Assembly: GCA_040883315.1 (NCBI GenBank)
Contig: JBFLKU010000012.1
Location: 1 to 64,000, forward strand
Source: JAFGUF01 sp040883315
GTDB lineage: Bacteria; Bacillota; Clostridia; Christensenellales; UMGS416
Length of the DNA stretch: 64,000 nt
Direction of reading: 5' to 3'
This document shows, in pieces, positions 43,170 through 51,263 of the stretch. Position 1 is the stretch's first letter. Each line of letters opens with the position of its first letter. A program made the translations under genes and the position numbers. The notes beneath the pieces are model-generated. The model saw only the letters and a program-made list of their open reading frames with translations. It made no database searches and was not told the DNA's origin.

Positions 43170-44036
43170 TTATAAATCAAGTACTGCATTAGTGGCATTT
43201 GCCACCTCTAGCATCTCATTTGTTACTGCTGCTTGCCTTGCACGAGAATATACCAAGCTTAAATCCTTTATCATATCATCTGCATTTTGCGTAGCACTGT
43301 CCATAGCACTCATTCTGCTGCATTGCTCACTGGCATATGACTGCACAAGAACGGAATATATTACACCTATCAAATACTGAGGAACTAAAATATCAAACAC
43401 GCTTTTTGGTGATGGGTCATATTGGAAAGTACCGGAAAATGCACTGTCCACTTTTACATCCTCAAAAAAGTCTAAGTCTATGGGCAATATAGTTATTGCT
43501 CTAGGTTCTTGTGAAATTGTTGATATTAGGTGGGTATATATAATCTCTATTTTGTCTACATGCCCCTGAACAAATAAATCAATCAAAACCTCTGAAATTT
43601 GTCTGGCATGATAAAGTTCCGGATTTTGTGCTGTGTGTAGGAACTCGATATCAACCATGTAGTTTTTTCTGTTGAAAAAGCTTGTAGCCATGTGTCCAAT
43701 TGTAAAAAGATATCTTTCCTCTACATTTTCCATATGCTTAATAGCCATATTCAAAACATTATAATTAAAAGGACCAGCCAGTCCCTTATCTCCGGCAACC
43801 ACTATAAAAGCAGTTCTCGCTCCATTACAGTCCTGAATAAAAGGATGCTCAATATCTCCGCTGTGGGTTAATATGTCCTTTATTGTCATGCGTAGTCTTT
43901 CTAGATATGTTGCGTTCTTTTCCAATTTAGAAAGTGCTTTACGCATCTTCACAGTAGAGATTAAATGCATAGCTTTTGTTATTTTTCGAGTCTGCTGTAT
44001 AGAAGAAATTCGATTTTTAATCTCTGTAATATTCAT
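43170..44036 (-). CDS. atpG: F-type ATP synthase gamma subunit
   Basis: A 288-residue rotor shaft. The N-terminal helix (EIKNRISSIQQTRKITKAM) and C-terminal helix (MSAMDSATQNADDMI...RQAAVTNEMLEV) that form the coiled coil are conserved. It begins one base after the atpA stop. Confidence 0.96.
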   Translation of the reverse strand: MNITEIKNRISSIQQTRKITKAMHLISTVKMRKALSKLEKNATYLERLRMTIKDILTHSGDIEHPFIQDCNGARTAFIVVAGDKGLAGPFNYNVLNMAIKHMENVEERYLFTIGHMATSFFNRKNYMVDIEFLHTAQNPELYHARQISEVLIDLFVQGHVDKIEIIYTHLISTISQEPRAITILPIDLDFFEDVKVDSAFSGTFQYDPSPKSVFDILVPQYLIGVIYSVLVQSYASEQCSRMSAMDSATQNADDMIKDLSLVYSRARQAAVTNEMLEVANATNAVLDL

Positions 44037-44037
44037 A

Positions 44038-45672
44038 CTATTCGCTCTTTTCTGTCTCTTCTTTATCTTCTAGTTTTTCAGTCTCTTCGCTATTTTCTGC
44101 TTCACTGTTTTCTGAATTTTCATTAATCGTATCAACATTTTCCGTGTCATCTGAAGCTTCTGTCTCCTCTGCTATAAAGGTATTCATAAATGTTTTTAAT
44201 GCTTCATCCAGCAGAGTTTTATCGTCATCTGTAAATTCACCAGATTTTTGTATTCTTCTTAGCACTTCCCTATAGTGTACTTTTAAAAATTCCATATACT
44301 CTTTTTTGAATTCGCTTATTTTTTTAATAGGAACAGTTAGAAGCTCATCTTTTTTAATCATATATAAAAGTACTGCCTGCTCTTCAAAAGGAATAGGTGA
44401 AAATTGAGGCTGCTTTAGCATCTCCGTCAGTCTTTCGCCATGTGCAAGCAGGTTTTGAGTCGCTTTATCAAGCTCAGATGAAAATTGTGCAAACACTACC
44501 ATCTCACGATACTGTGCCAAATCCATTCTTAATGTGCCGGATACCTTTTTCATCGCATTCCTTTGCGCTGCACCACCAACACGGGAAACTGATAGTCCCA
44601 CATTTACAGCTGGACGGACGCCAGCAAAGAACAGCTCAGATTCTAAAAATATCTGTCCGTCTGTAATAGATATAACATTTGTTGGGATGTATGCTGAGAT
44701 GTCGCCAGCCATGGTTTCAACAATCGGCAGTGCGGTCATCGATCCGCCGCCTTTTGCTTCTGATAATCTGGCTGCACGTTCTAATAATCTGGAATGGAGA
44801 TAAAAAACATCTCCCGGGTATGCTTCACGTCCCGGCGGTCTGCGAAGCAAGAGTGACATGGTTCTGTATGCTACAGCATGCTTTGAAAGGTCGTCATATA
44901 CTATCAGTACATCTCTGCCTCTGTACATGAAGTCCTCTGCAATAGCACAGCCTGCATATGGCGCGATATACTGCATAGGTGCAGAATCACTGGCTGTAGC
45001 CACCACTACTGTGGTGTAGTCCATCGCACCATTGTCTTCTAATACTTTTATTGTCTGTGCAATGGATGAAGCCTTTTGTCCAATAGCCACATATACGCAT
45101 ACTACATCATTGTGCTTCTGGTTAATAATCGTATCTATTGCAATGGCTGTTTTTCCTGTTTGTCTATCGCCTATTATCAGCTCACGCTGACCTCTGCCAA
45201 TAGGTATCATTGCGTCTATCGCCATCAGTCCGGTAGCCATAGGTGTGTCTACTGGGTGTCTGTCCATTATTCTGGGTGCACCAAATTCTATTGGGCGGAA
45301 ATGCTTGCTCTTCATTCTGCCTTCACTGTCTAGTGGCTGACCAATAGGGTTCACTATTCTGCCTAGCAGCTCATCGCCTACTGGCACCTCAACCACCTTT
45401 TCGCTGCCCAGCACTTTTGCGCCTTCTGATATTTCAGCAGAACTGGAAAGCAAAACTGCTCCCACATATTCTTCCTCCATATTAAAAGCTATTCCGTATT
45501 CACCATTTTCAAATTCTAATAATTCACCGTATTTGCACTCCAGCAGACCAGAAATCTGTACGATTCCATCACCGGATTTCAATACGGTTCCTTCTCTTCG
45601 CATACCTACTCTATGATCAAATGAACTAACTTGTTTCTTAAGTTCACTTATTGATTCAATATACATATCCAT
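44038..45672 (-). CDS. atpA: F-type ATP synthase alpha subunit with acidic C-terminal tail
   Basis: A 544-residue alpha subunit. The P-loop GDRQTGKT is at 168-175 and the arginine finger lies in the VGLSVSRVGGAAQ region. The first 25 residues (SISELKKQVSSFD), which in other bacteria bind the delta N-terminal domain, are present. After the normal end near residue 500 (ALKTFMNTF) there is an extra tail of about 45 residues rich in Glu, Ser, Thr, Asn and Asp, absent from typical 500-515-residue alphas. The ATG lies 32 bases after the atpH stop. Confidence 0.97.
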   Translation of the reverse strand: MDMYIESISELKKQVSSFDHRVGMRREGTVLKSGDGIVQISGLLECKYGELLEFENGEYGIAFNMEEEYVGAVLLSSSAEISEGAKVLGSEKVVEVPVGDELLGRIVNPIGQPLDSEGRMKSKHFRPIEFGAPRIMDRHPVDTPMATGLMAIDAMIPIGRGQRELIIGDRQTGKTAIAIDTIINQKHNDVVCVYVAIGQKASSIAQTIKVLEDNGAMDYTTVVVATASDSAPMQYIAPYAGCAIAEDFMYRGRDVLIVYDDLSKHAVAYRTMSLLLRRPPGREAYPGDVFYLHSRLLERAARLSEAKGGGSMTALPIVETMAGDISAYIPTNVISITDGQIFLESELFFAGVRPAVNVGLSVSRVGGAAQRNAMKKVSGTLRMDLAQYREMVVFAQFSSELDKATQNLLAHGERLTEMLKQPQFSPIPFEEQAVLLYMIKKDELLTVPIKKISEFKKEYMEFLKVHYREVLRRIQKSGEFTDDDKTLLDEALKTFMNTFIAEETEASDDTENVDTINENSENSEAENSEETEKLEDKEETEKSE

Positions 45673-45704
45673 GTTTTAATGCCTTTCTGTGCCATTTGGA
45701 TATA

Positions 45705-45923
45705 CTAGATTTCTACCATATAGTCTTTCATTTCTTTAAGGCTGTTCTTTATTGAGTAATCATATCTATGATGTCTGATACTCACAATAAATCCGCCAAT
45801 TAAAGAAGGGTCAACAACCAATTTTAGTTTGACCTGTTCTCCAACTTTTTCAGAAAATTTTTCTTCAAGCTGTTTTATGGTATCTTTGTCCAGCTTAAAA
45901 GCACTAATTAATAGTCCTTCCAT
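45705..45923 (-). CDS. atpH: F-type ATP synthase delta subunit, C-terminal domain only
   Basis: Only 72 residues, against about 175-180 for the normal delta/OSCP subunit. The sequence matches the C-terminal domain: a first helix (DTIKQLEEKFSEKVG), VKLKLVVDPSLIGGFIVSI and an ending like YDYSIKNSLKEMKDYM. The six-helix N-terminal domain that clamps the alpha subunits is missing. The start is genuine: an AGGAAGG ribosome site precedes ATG and atpF ends 14 bases upstream, so there is no room for a missing exon-like piece or a frameshifted N terminus. Confidence 0.85.
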   Translation of the reverse strand: MEGLLISAFKLDKDTIKQLEEKFSEKVGEQVKLKLVVDPSLIGGFIVSIRHHRYDYSIKNSLKEMKDYMVEI

Positions 45924-45937
45924 TATTAGTCCTTCCT

Positions 45938-46426
45938 CTAGTCAATTCTTTTCTTGTTCAGGAAATTATCGATGATATGCTTGTTATCATCTTTATTTAC
46001 TTCTCTCTCCAAAATACGGCTAGCTATGCCTACTGCTAAATCAGCCACTTCCTCACGCATAACAACCTTGGCATTTGCTCGCTCTTCCTGAATCTCTTTT
46101 CTCGCAAGCTCCACCATTTCAGTGGATTGTTCTCTTGCTTGTTTTATTATCTCATCGGCTCTTTTGTTTGCATCGCGCCTAGAATCCAATACTATGGTTT
46201 CAGATTCCTGCTGTGCATTCTTTAGCTGTGATTCATATTTCTCTTTCAGCTCTTTTGCTTTCTTCTCTGCAGCAGCTACGTCTTCTTCTCTTTGTGTGTA
46301 GCTGTTTGCTCTGTTTTCCATAAAGTTTTGAATAGGTTTATAAAGCAAAAATCTAAGCACAAGAAATAGAACAACTATATTTAGCATATGAGCTAATACT
46401 GTTTGTAAATCCAATCCTAATGGCAT
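45938..46426 (-). CDS. atpF: F-type ATP synthase b subunit
   Basis: A 162-residue stator subunit with one N-terminal membrane helix (about 8-28) and a long charged coiled coil. The C-terminal segment (VADLAVGIASRILEREV) is the region that contacts delta. Normal length. It follows atpE after 21 bases. Confidence 0.95.
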   Translation of the reverse strand: MPLGLDLQTVLAHMLNIVVLFLVLRFLLYKPIQNFMENRANSYTQREEDVAAAEKKAKELKEKYESQLKNAQQESETIVLDSRRDANKRADEIIKQAREQSTEMVELARKEIQEERANAKVVMREEVADLAVGIASRILEREVNKDDNKHIIDNFLNKKRID

Positions 46427-46447
46427 GTTCGTTCCTCCTATATTTTG

Positions 46448-46675
46448 CTATTTTACCTTCAATAAAAGCATGATAGCAATAACGAAACCATAAATAGCTG
46501 TTGACTCTGCCAAGCCAAATCCTATAAACATTGCACTCATTATTTTGCCGGATGCTTCAGGTTGCCTTGATATAGCCTCCGCTATTTTGCCTGTTGCAAA
46601 TCCCATCCCAATGCCTGCGCCTACAGCAGTAAATACTGCTATACCAGCAGCAATTGCTATTAATCCATTGTCCAT
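46448..46675 (-). CDS. atpE: F-type ATP synthase c subunit
   Basis: A 75-residue two-helix proteolipid with the RQPE loop (R37-E40) and the ion-binding glutamate E57. E57, S58, T59 and Y62 (AESTAIY) match the Na+-binding signature of Ilyobacter/Propionigenium, but the residue aligned with their Gln32 is M24. The coupling ion is therefore uncertain. Confidence 0.96.
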   Translation of the reverse strand: MDNGLIAIAAGIAVFTAVGAGIGMGFATGKIAEAISRQPEASGKIMSAMFIGFGLAESTAIYGFVIAIMLLLKVK

Positions 46676-46725
46676 TATAAATGTCTCCTTTATGTAAATT
46701 AATTTTTATTAACTATTTTGTTCTA

Positions 46726-47409
46726 TTATTCAAGACCTTCATTTATGAAAGCCAATGATAGAGTTATGAAAATAAATGCCTGCATCAGTGTGTGGAAAAC
46801 CGTGAAATATACTGCAAGTACGCCAGGGATAGCCCACTTTAAAAATGCTACTGAATACAAAAGCTCCATTACTATCATACCACCAAGGATATTTCCAAAC
46901 ATCCGACAAGACAGCGAAACCGGAACAGCCAAGCTTGTTACAATATTTATGGGGGTTAAAAACGCTTTAGGTTCTGTAAACGCTTTCAGTCTCTTTAATA
47001 TTCCTTTTTTCCTGATAGAATACACTTGTATCAAAATAAATGTAATAGATGCTAATGCTAAAGTAAAGTTTATGTCTGTCATTGCTGCACGCATGCCTAT
47101 TAGCTCGAAAATTCCATTTACAACAATTAAAAGTGCTATGGCGAAAATATATGGAGATAAAGTTGTACTTACTTTGTTTCCTACCTTTGATGATGTATAG
47201 GAATTAGCAGTGTCAACAGATGTTTCTAGTATAAGCTGAAACTTTCCAGGGATTGTTTTAAATCTCGGTATAAAAAATATTCTAACAATAGCTGCTAAAA
47301 AAATGATTATAAATGATGCTAGAATAGCACTAACTAACGTCTCAGATATTTCGAAACCCCCAAATAGAGGGATCCTAATCATCTCAGGTTCAATGCTAAA
47401 ATGTTCCAT
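46726..47409 (-). CDS. atpB: F-type ATP synthase a subunit
   Basis: A 227-residue membrane subunit with five or six helices. The essential arginine is R169 in the LSCRMFGN motif, and helix 6 reads QAFIFITLSLAFI. It forms the ion half-channels against the c ring. First gene of the operon; atpI is absent. Confidence 0.95.
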   Translation of the reverse strand: MEHFSIEPEMIRIPLFGGFEISETLVSAILASFIIIFLAAIVRIFFIPRFKTIPGKFQLILETSVDTANSYTSSKVGNKVSTTLSPYIFAIALLIVVNGIFELIGMRAAMTDINFTLALASITFILIQVYSIRKKGILKRLKAFTEPKAFLTPINIVTSLAVPVSLSCRMFGNILGGMIVMELLYSVAFLKWAIPGVLAVYFTVFHTLMQAFIFITLSLAFINEGLE

Positions 47410-47478
47410 AATGTCCTCTTTATATAAACTTTATTTTTTACCAAATCAATTATGTAAAAGCATATTTCAATGCCTTTA

Positions 47479-47507
47479 AATATATAATATACTCCTTTTT
47501 TTAACAA
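47479..47507 (-). promoter_or_regulatory. Candidate promoter of the F-ATPase operon
   Basis: On the minus strand TTGTTA (47502-47507) and TATATT (47479-47484) with 17-bp spacing, giving a leader of about 65 bases. The area is AT-rich, so confidence is limited. Confidence 0.45.
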
Positions 47508-47535
47508 AAATCAATGATTTTGCTTTATTAATTCT

Positions 47536-48600
47536 CTAGCACACTTCATATATATATGGCTGTACAGTGCTAAAAAGTGCATTTTGAATTTCTGAAACTT
47601 TCTCGTTCTCCAGTTTAAATCCTGTTATAATAGGTGCAAGGAGAGAAATGTCAATTTTATAATCATACATATCCTGCACTTTTTGCACTTCCGTCTTTTC
47701 ATTCCTCGATATAATATGCCAAACGCCATTGTTTTCATCTATAATATCATCATTTATTTCAATTTTTATATCACAGTCTTTAAGCTTCATTTTCCTGAAT
47801 ATGCTCTCTACAGAAATGATGCGTGCCATGCAATGCTTTTCTTTGGTGTTTACTATATTGTCTGAGTCGAAAAGATTCTCAAATGTCAGGTCTCTTTCGT
47901 AGTATGCTGCCGCGGATTTTATTGCTTCTGCAATATCCCCCTCATAAACCAGCTCTTCTGCTTTGTTTTCATCTATATTTAAAGATAAATATCCTGCTTT
48001 GCTTCCAATGTAAAAACACAGTAGTTCATTTCTATCACAAAGAAGCTCTTTCAAATGCTTTTTGTAATATACAGCATCTCTTATAACAAATCCGTTTTTT
48101 TCGGCTGCAAACCGAGAATATATCTTTGAAAACATCTCTTCGCTAAATTGTTTTGTTTTTATCATCTCTTTTGTTTTAGTATCGTTAAAATATTTATAAT
48201 AGTAGCTATATTTATTATAAGATAGCAAGTAACCATATTTTTCATAGAACTCATAATTAAAGGGATATAAAAAGCTAAAATCATAGCCCATTTCATATGC
48301 CTTTTTCAGAGAATATTTTATCAGCTTATCCGCGAATCCTTGCTTTCTATATTTTTGTTTAGTTGCCACACCAGCCATTGCAACGGCTGAAGTCCTGCTG
48401 CCTCTCATAAATATATCATATGGGTTCATGTGCACCATCGCAGCAAGCTCGCCGTTTTCCTTGCCGCCTATCACATTGCTTTCTTTATATACGTTCTCAA
48501 AATACCAGTCTCTCCACTCTGTGCTGTCCTCATCGAAGCACTCGTCCCAGAGCTTTCTGACATCTTCTTTATCGTTTAGTTTTCCATTTGTTATTATCAT
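47536..48600 (-). CDS. GNAT acetyltransferase, Eis-like
   Basis: A 354-residue protein with an N-terminal GNAT domain (acetyl-CoA loop YRKQGFADKLI near residue 90; FSFLYPFNYEFYEKYGY typical of Eis-like enzymes) and a C-terminal SCP2-like half. Eis relatives acetylate aminoglycosides or polyamines, but the substrate here is unknown. It has its own promoter and an AGAGGT ribosome site. Confidence 0.82.
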   Translation of the reverse strand: MIITNGKLNDKEDVRKLWDECFDEDSTEWRDWYFENVYKESNVIGGKENGELAAMVHMNPYDIFMRGSRTSAVAMAGVATKQKYRKQGFADKLIKYSLKKAYEMGYDFSFLYPFNYEFYEKYGYLLSYNKYSYYYKYFNDTKTKEMIKTKQFSEEMFSKIYSRFAAEKNGFVIRDAVYYKKHLKELLCDRNELLCFYIGSKAGYLSLNIDENKAEELVYEGDIAEAIKSAAAYYERDLTFENLFDSDNIVNTKEKHCMARIISVESIFRKMKLKDCDIKIEINDDIIDENNGVWHIISRNEKTEVQKVQDMYDYKIDISLLAPIITGFKLENEKVSEIQNALFSTVQPYIYEVC

Positions 48601-48619
48601 TTTATACCTCTATATTTAT

Positions 48620-48648
48620 AGCATAGGAATTTTATTTTGTATTGTCAA
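48620..48648 (-). promoter_or_regulatory. Promoter of the GNAT gene
   Basis: A perfect TTGACA (minus strand, 48643-48648) is 17 bp from TATGCT (48620-48625). Confidence 0.55.
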
Positions 48649-48658
48649 CAAAATTCTA

Positions 48659-48685
48659 GCCTGAGACAAAAATAATGTCTCAGGC
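48659..48685 (-). terminator. Terminator of the membrane GGDEF gene
   Basis: Ten-base perfect arms (GCCTGAGACA / TGTCTCAGGC) with a 7-base loop; the tail on the minus strand is TAGAATTTTG, an imperfect U-run. It lies 31 bases after the GGDEF gene. Confidence 0.7.
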
Positions 48686-48716
48686 TGTAAGGAAAGAATG
48701 AAGAAAAAGAAATGCA

Positions 48717-50336
48717 TCAGATGTTGAAAGTCCACTCTTTTGTAAATGAATTTAATTTATTCAATTGCTTATTTCTATAAAGCATTTGATCGGATCTAAG
48801 GGAAATGTCGCTAATGGTGTCGCCTTTGTAGCACTGCACTATACCATAGCTAAATCTAAGAAGAATTCTGTTTCTTCGAAGAACAACCGGCCTTTGTACG
48901 AATTCCCTTTGTATTTTCTGCATCACTTCGTTTGCTTGAGAAGGGGTCTTGTCATACATAAATATTTGAAATTCGTCACCGCCCGTTCTTCCGAATATGT
49001 CGCCTTCGTCTAAAAATTGACTTACTATTGATACAAAGTATTTCAGATAGTCATCACCATGGCTGTGACCAAACTGGTCATTGATATTTTTAAAATTATC
49101 CAAATCGCATGTAATAAACGAGCTGAAATGATTATTATGCAGTTGGCTAATGCGCTTTTCAACAGCTTCTGAAAATCTCATTCTGTTCATTATGCCAGTC
49201 AAGTAATCATAATTACGCAGCTTTTGGTTTTGTTCCAGCAGCTCTGAGAATGAAAGCACCTTTTCCATTTCGTTTGTAAATAGCTTTATGAACTCAATGT
49301 CGCTGCTTTTAAATTCTGCTCCTTCTACACTTTCTACATTTAGTACGCCCCATATAATGCCATGCAGCATGATTGGTGCACACAGTGTTGATCTTTCAAA
49401 ATACATGTCTAGAGCGTCGCTTGCCGCTTCATCAAACCTCATTCTTTCAAGGTTTGTAATAATTACAGCTTTGTCCATCTCTCCGAATGTAGCTTTGTAA
49501 AGATATGTTTCCTGAACAGGCACTACGATGTCTTTCAGCGCTTCAATGTCGTATCCTATAGCAGAGTCATAAAAAGCTTTTCTTTTTTGAATTCTCATTA
49601 TTGTGCCCTGCTCTGCTGTCTCCATGGATTCGATAAGCCTAATTAATATTGTCTTTGTTAGGCTTTCTCTATTGTAGTTTTGAGTAACTTCATAGGTTAT
49701 ATCCAGCATGGTTTCCTTTAGGTTCGCATCCCGCCTCAGTTTCACATTGCTCGCCTTTATCTTTTCCTCGTCTGTCTTATACAGTACCAGCAAAATAGTG
49801 ACCAATGCTACCATAACTACCATCAATATAGGGATCGTAACTGCATTTTCCAAAGCAAACCATTCAGAATTTACAGGCATTATTAAATCGGGTCTTCTCT
49901 CTTCTAATACATATAATGCTTCCAGCTGAATAAAGTTGTATATAGCGTATATGGCTGCATATTTTAAATCCATCATGAAAAATATCATTATCAGATATAC
50001 AATAACGAAATACTGCACAAATGAATATTGCCCACCGCTAGTTACAAAAGCATATGGAATGAAGAGACCTGTGATAAACACAAATAACAGGTGCATGTTT
50101 ATCGTTCTAATTACTTTGTTACTAAATGTAAAAATCCCTATCAAGGTAAATATAGCCAATACTGCCCACTTGTACGCCAAAGTGATATCGAGACTAATTT
50201 TCATGTCAAGTATCATATGCAGCAAAGATGTAATTAATATAAACCATAGGCTTACATAATAGGACTTTGACTGTGATGATGAACTTTCATAAAGCTCCCT
50301 ATAATCGGCTATGTCTTTAAGTTTCACTTTTTTCAC
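48717..50336 (-). CDS. Membrane-bound GAF-GGDEF diguanylate cyclase
   Basis: A 539-residue protein: about six transmembrane helices (30-190), a GAF-like sensory domain (about 210-360) and a GGDEF domain (about 375-535). The signature GGDEF (452-456) and the DLDNFKNINDQFGH segment are intact, so it should make c-di-GMP. The inhibitory RxxD site before it reads DEGD, so product inhibition through this site is unlikely. The longest frame starts with GTG at 50336; a GTG three codons in (50327) is better spaced from AAGGAA. It is a counterpart to the degenerate receptor at 98-3157. Confidence 0.9.
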   Translation of the reverse strand: MKKVKLKDIADYRELYESSSSQSKSYYVSLWFILITSLLHMILDMKISLDITLAYKWAVLAIFTLIGIFTFSNKVIRTINMHLLFVFITGLFIPYAFVTSGGQYSFVQYFVIVYLIMIFFMMDLKYAAIYAIYNFIQLEALYVLEERRPDLIMPVNSEWFALENAVTIPILMVVMVALVTILLVLYKTDEEKIKASNVKLRRDANLKETMLDITYEVTQNYNRESLTKTILIRLIESMETAEQGTIMRIQKRKAFYDSAIGYDIEALKDIVVPVQETYLYKATFGEMDKAVIITNLERMRFDEAASDALDMYFERSTLCAPIMLHGIIWGVLNVESVEGAEFKSSDIEFIKLFTNEMEKVLSFSELLEQNQKLRNYDYLTGIMNRMRFSEAVEKRISQLHNNHFSSFITCDLDNFKNINDQFGHSHGDDYLKYFVSIVSQFLDEGDIFGRTGGDEFQIFMYDKTPSQANEVMQKIQREFVQRPVVLRRNRILLRFSYGIVQCYKGDTISDISLRSDQMLYRNKQLNKLNSFTKEWTFNI

Positions 50337-50570
50337 TTCCTTCCGTTGTCACATCTATCTCTATATTAATGTGCTATTATTAAATAATCATGAATTGGTT
50401 TTTTTTAACTGTGTTATGTTATTTTTTTTATAGTTAATTTTTATTTTTGATAATTCATTTGCATGTAATCAAATTAATTTTGTCTAATTTTTGTCGATAT
50501 CATCATTTTTGAAACAATTTAATTGTTAAATTTTTTGATTTTGCTTTGAAAACCGCAAAAAATTTGCACC

Positions 50571-50598
50571 AAAAAAGAGCCCCTTATTGGAGCTCTTT
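50571..50598 (-). terminator. Terminator of hpf
   Basis: Minus-strand stem AAAGAGC / GCTCTTT with further GG/CC pairs, followed by six T residues. The remaining 230 bases up to the GGDEF gene are AT-rich with no feature I can support. Confidence 0.75.
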
Positions 50599-50610
50599 CA
50601 TTATATAAAT

Positions 50611-51138
50611 TTATTTATATTCCGGTTCCAGCAGTCCGATTTGTCCGTCCACTCTGATGTAGATAACATTCACGTTGTTTGTCTCGTCATTTACAAAAAC
50701 ATAAAATGAGTGCGCTAGCAAATTCATCTGCATAATAGCCTCGTCCAAGCTCATCGGCTTAATAGGAAAGCTCTTTCTCTTCACTACTTCCTGTTTTATA
50801 GCAGCCTCTAAATCACCATATTTCTCTTCGTCTTTAAAAGCTCCGTTTTTCAGCCTGGATTCCAGCTTTGATTTTTGGCTAATAACTTGTTTTTCTAGTT
50901 TTCTTACTACCTTGTCTACAGTTTTGTACATATCTCTGGTGTAGTCTTCCGACCTGATAATTATTCCAGAGTAATGTATTGTAGCTTCCATTATATTTCT
51001 GTCTTTTTCCACAGACAGTACAACCTTTACCTCTGTGTCGTCATCAAAAAACTTGTCTAGTTTCTGCATTTTCTTTTCAATAAGGTCTTTAATAGGTTGT
51101 GTCACATCCATGTGCTTACCTGTTATGTTTATCCTCAT
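50611..51138 (-). CDS. hpf: Ribosome hibernation promoting factor, long form
   Basis: A 175-residue protein with the RaiA-like N-terminal domain (1-100, MRINITGKHMDVTQPI) and the C-terminal dimerisation domain (about 115-175, KRKSFPIKPMSLDEAIMQM). The long form builds 100S ribosome dimers in starvation. A near-perfect AAAGGAGGAT ribosome site precedes ATG. It has its own promoter, and the copy is flanked by a terminator. Confidence 0.96.
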   Translation of the reverse strand: MRINITGKHMDVTQPIKDLIEKKMQKLDKFFDDDTEVKVVLSVEKDRNIMEATIHYSGIIIRSEDYTRDMYKTVDKVVRKLEKQVISQKSKLESRLKNGAFKDEEKYGDLEAAIKQEVVKRKSFPIKPMSLDEAIMQMNLLAHSFYVFVNDETNNVNVIYIRVDGQIGLLEPEYK

Positions 51139-51202
51139 GATATCCTCCTTTGTATCAGTCGCTTCTTTAACGCCAACTATACATAAAATGTATATCTTTT
51201 AT

Positions 51203-51227
51203 ATACCACTTATTCGGTTAATTAAAC
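51203..51227 (-). promoter_or_regulatory. Promoter of hpf, SigB-like
   Basis: On the minus strand GTTTAA (51222-51227) and TGGTAT (51203-51208) are 13 bp apart, close to the SigB consensus GTTTAA-N12-14-GGGTAT. A SigA reading (TTGTTT, 18 bp, TATATA) covers the same bases, so the sigma factor is undecided. Confidence 0.45.
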
Positions 51228-51263
51228 AACACTTTGCAACAAAAATAAATTAGAATAAGAGTC

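Noticed and set aside
45924..46130. Frameshift explanation for the short delta subunit
   Set aside because: atpF is full length and ends 14 bases before atpH, so there is no leftover sequence that could encode the missing domain.
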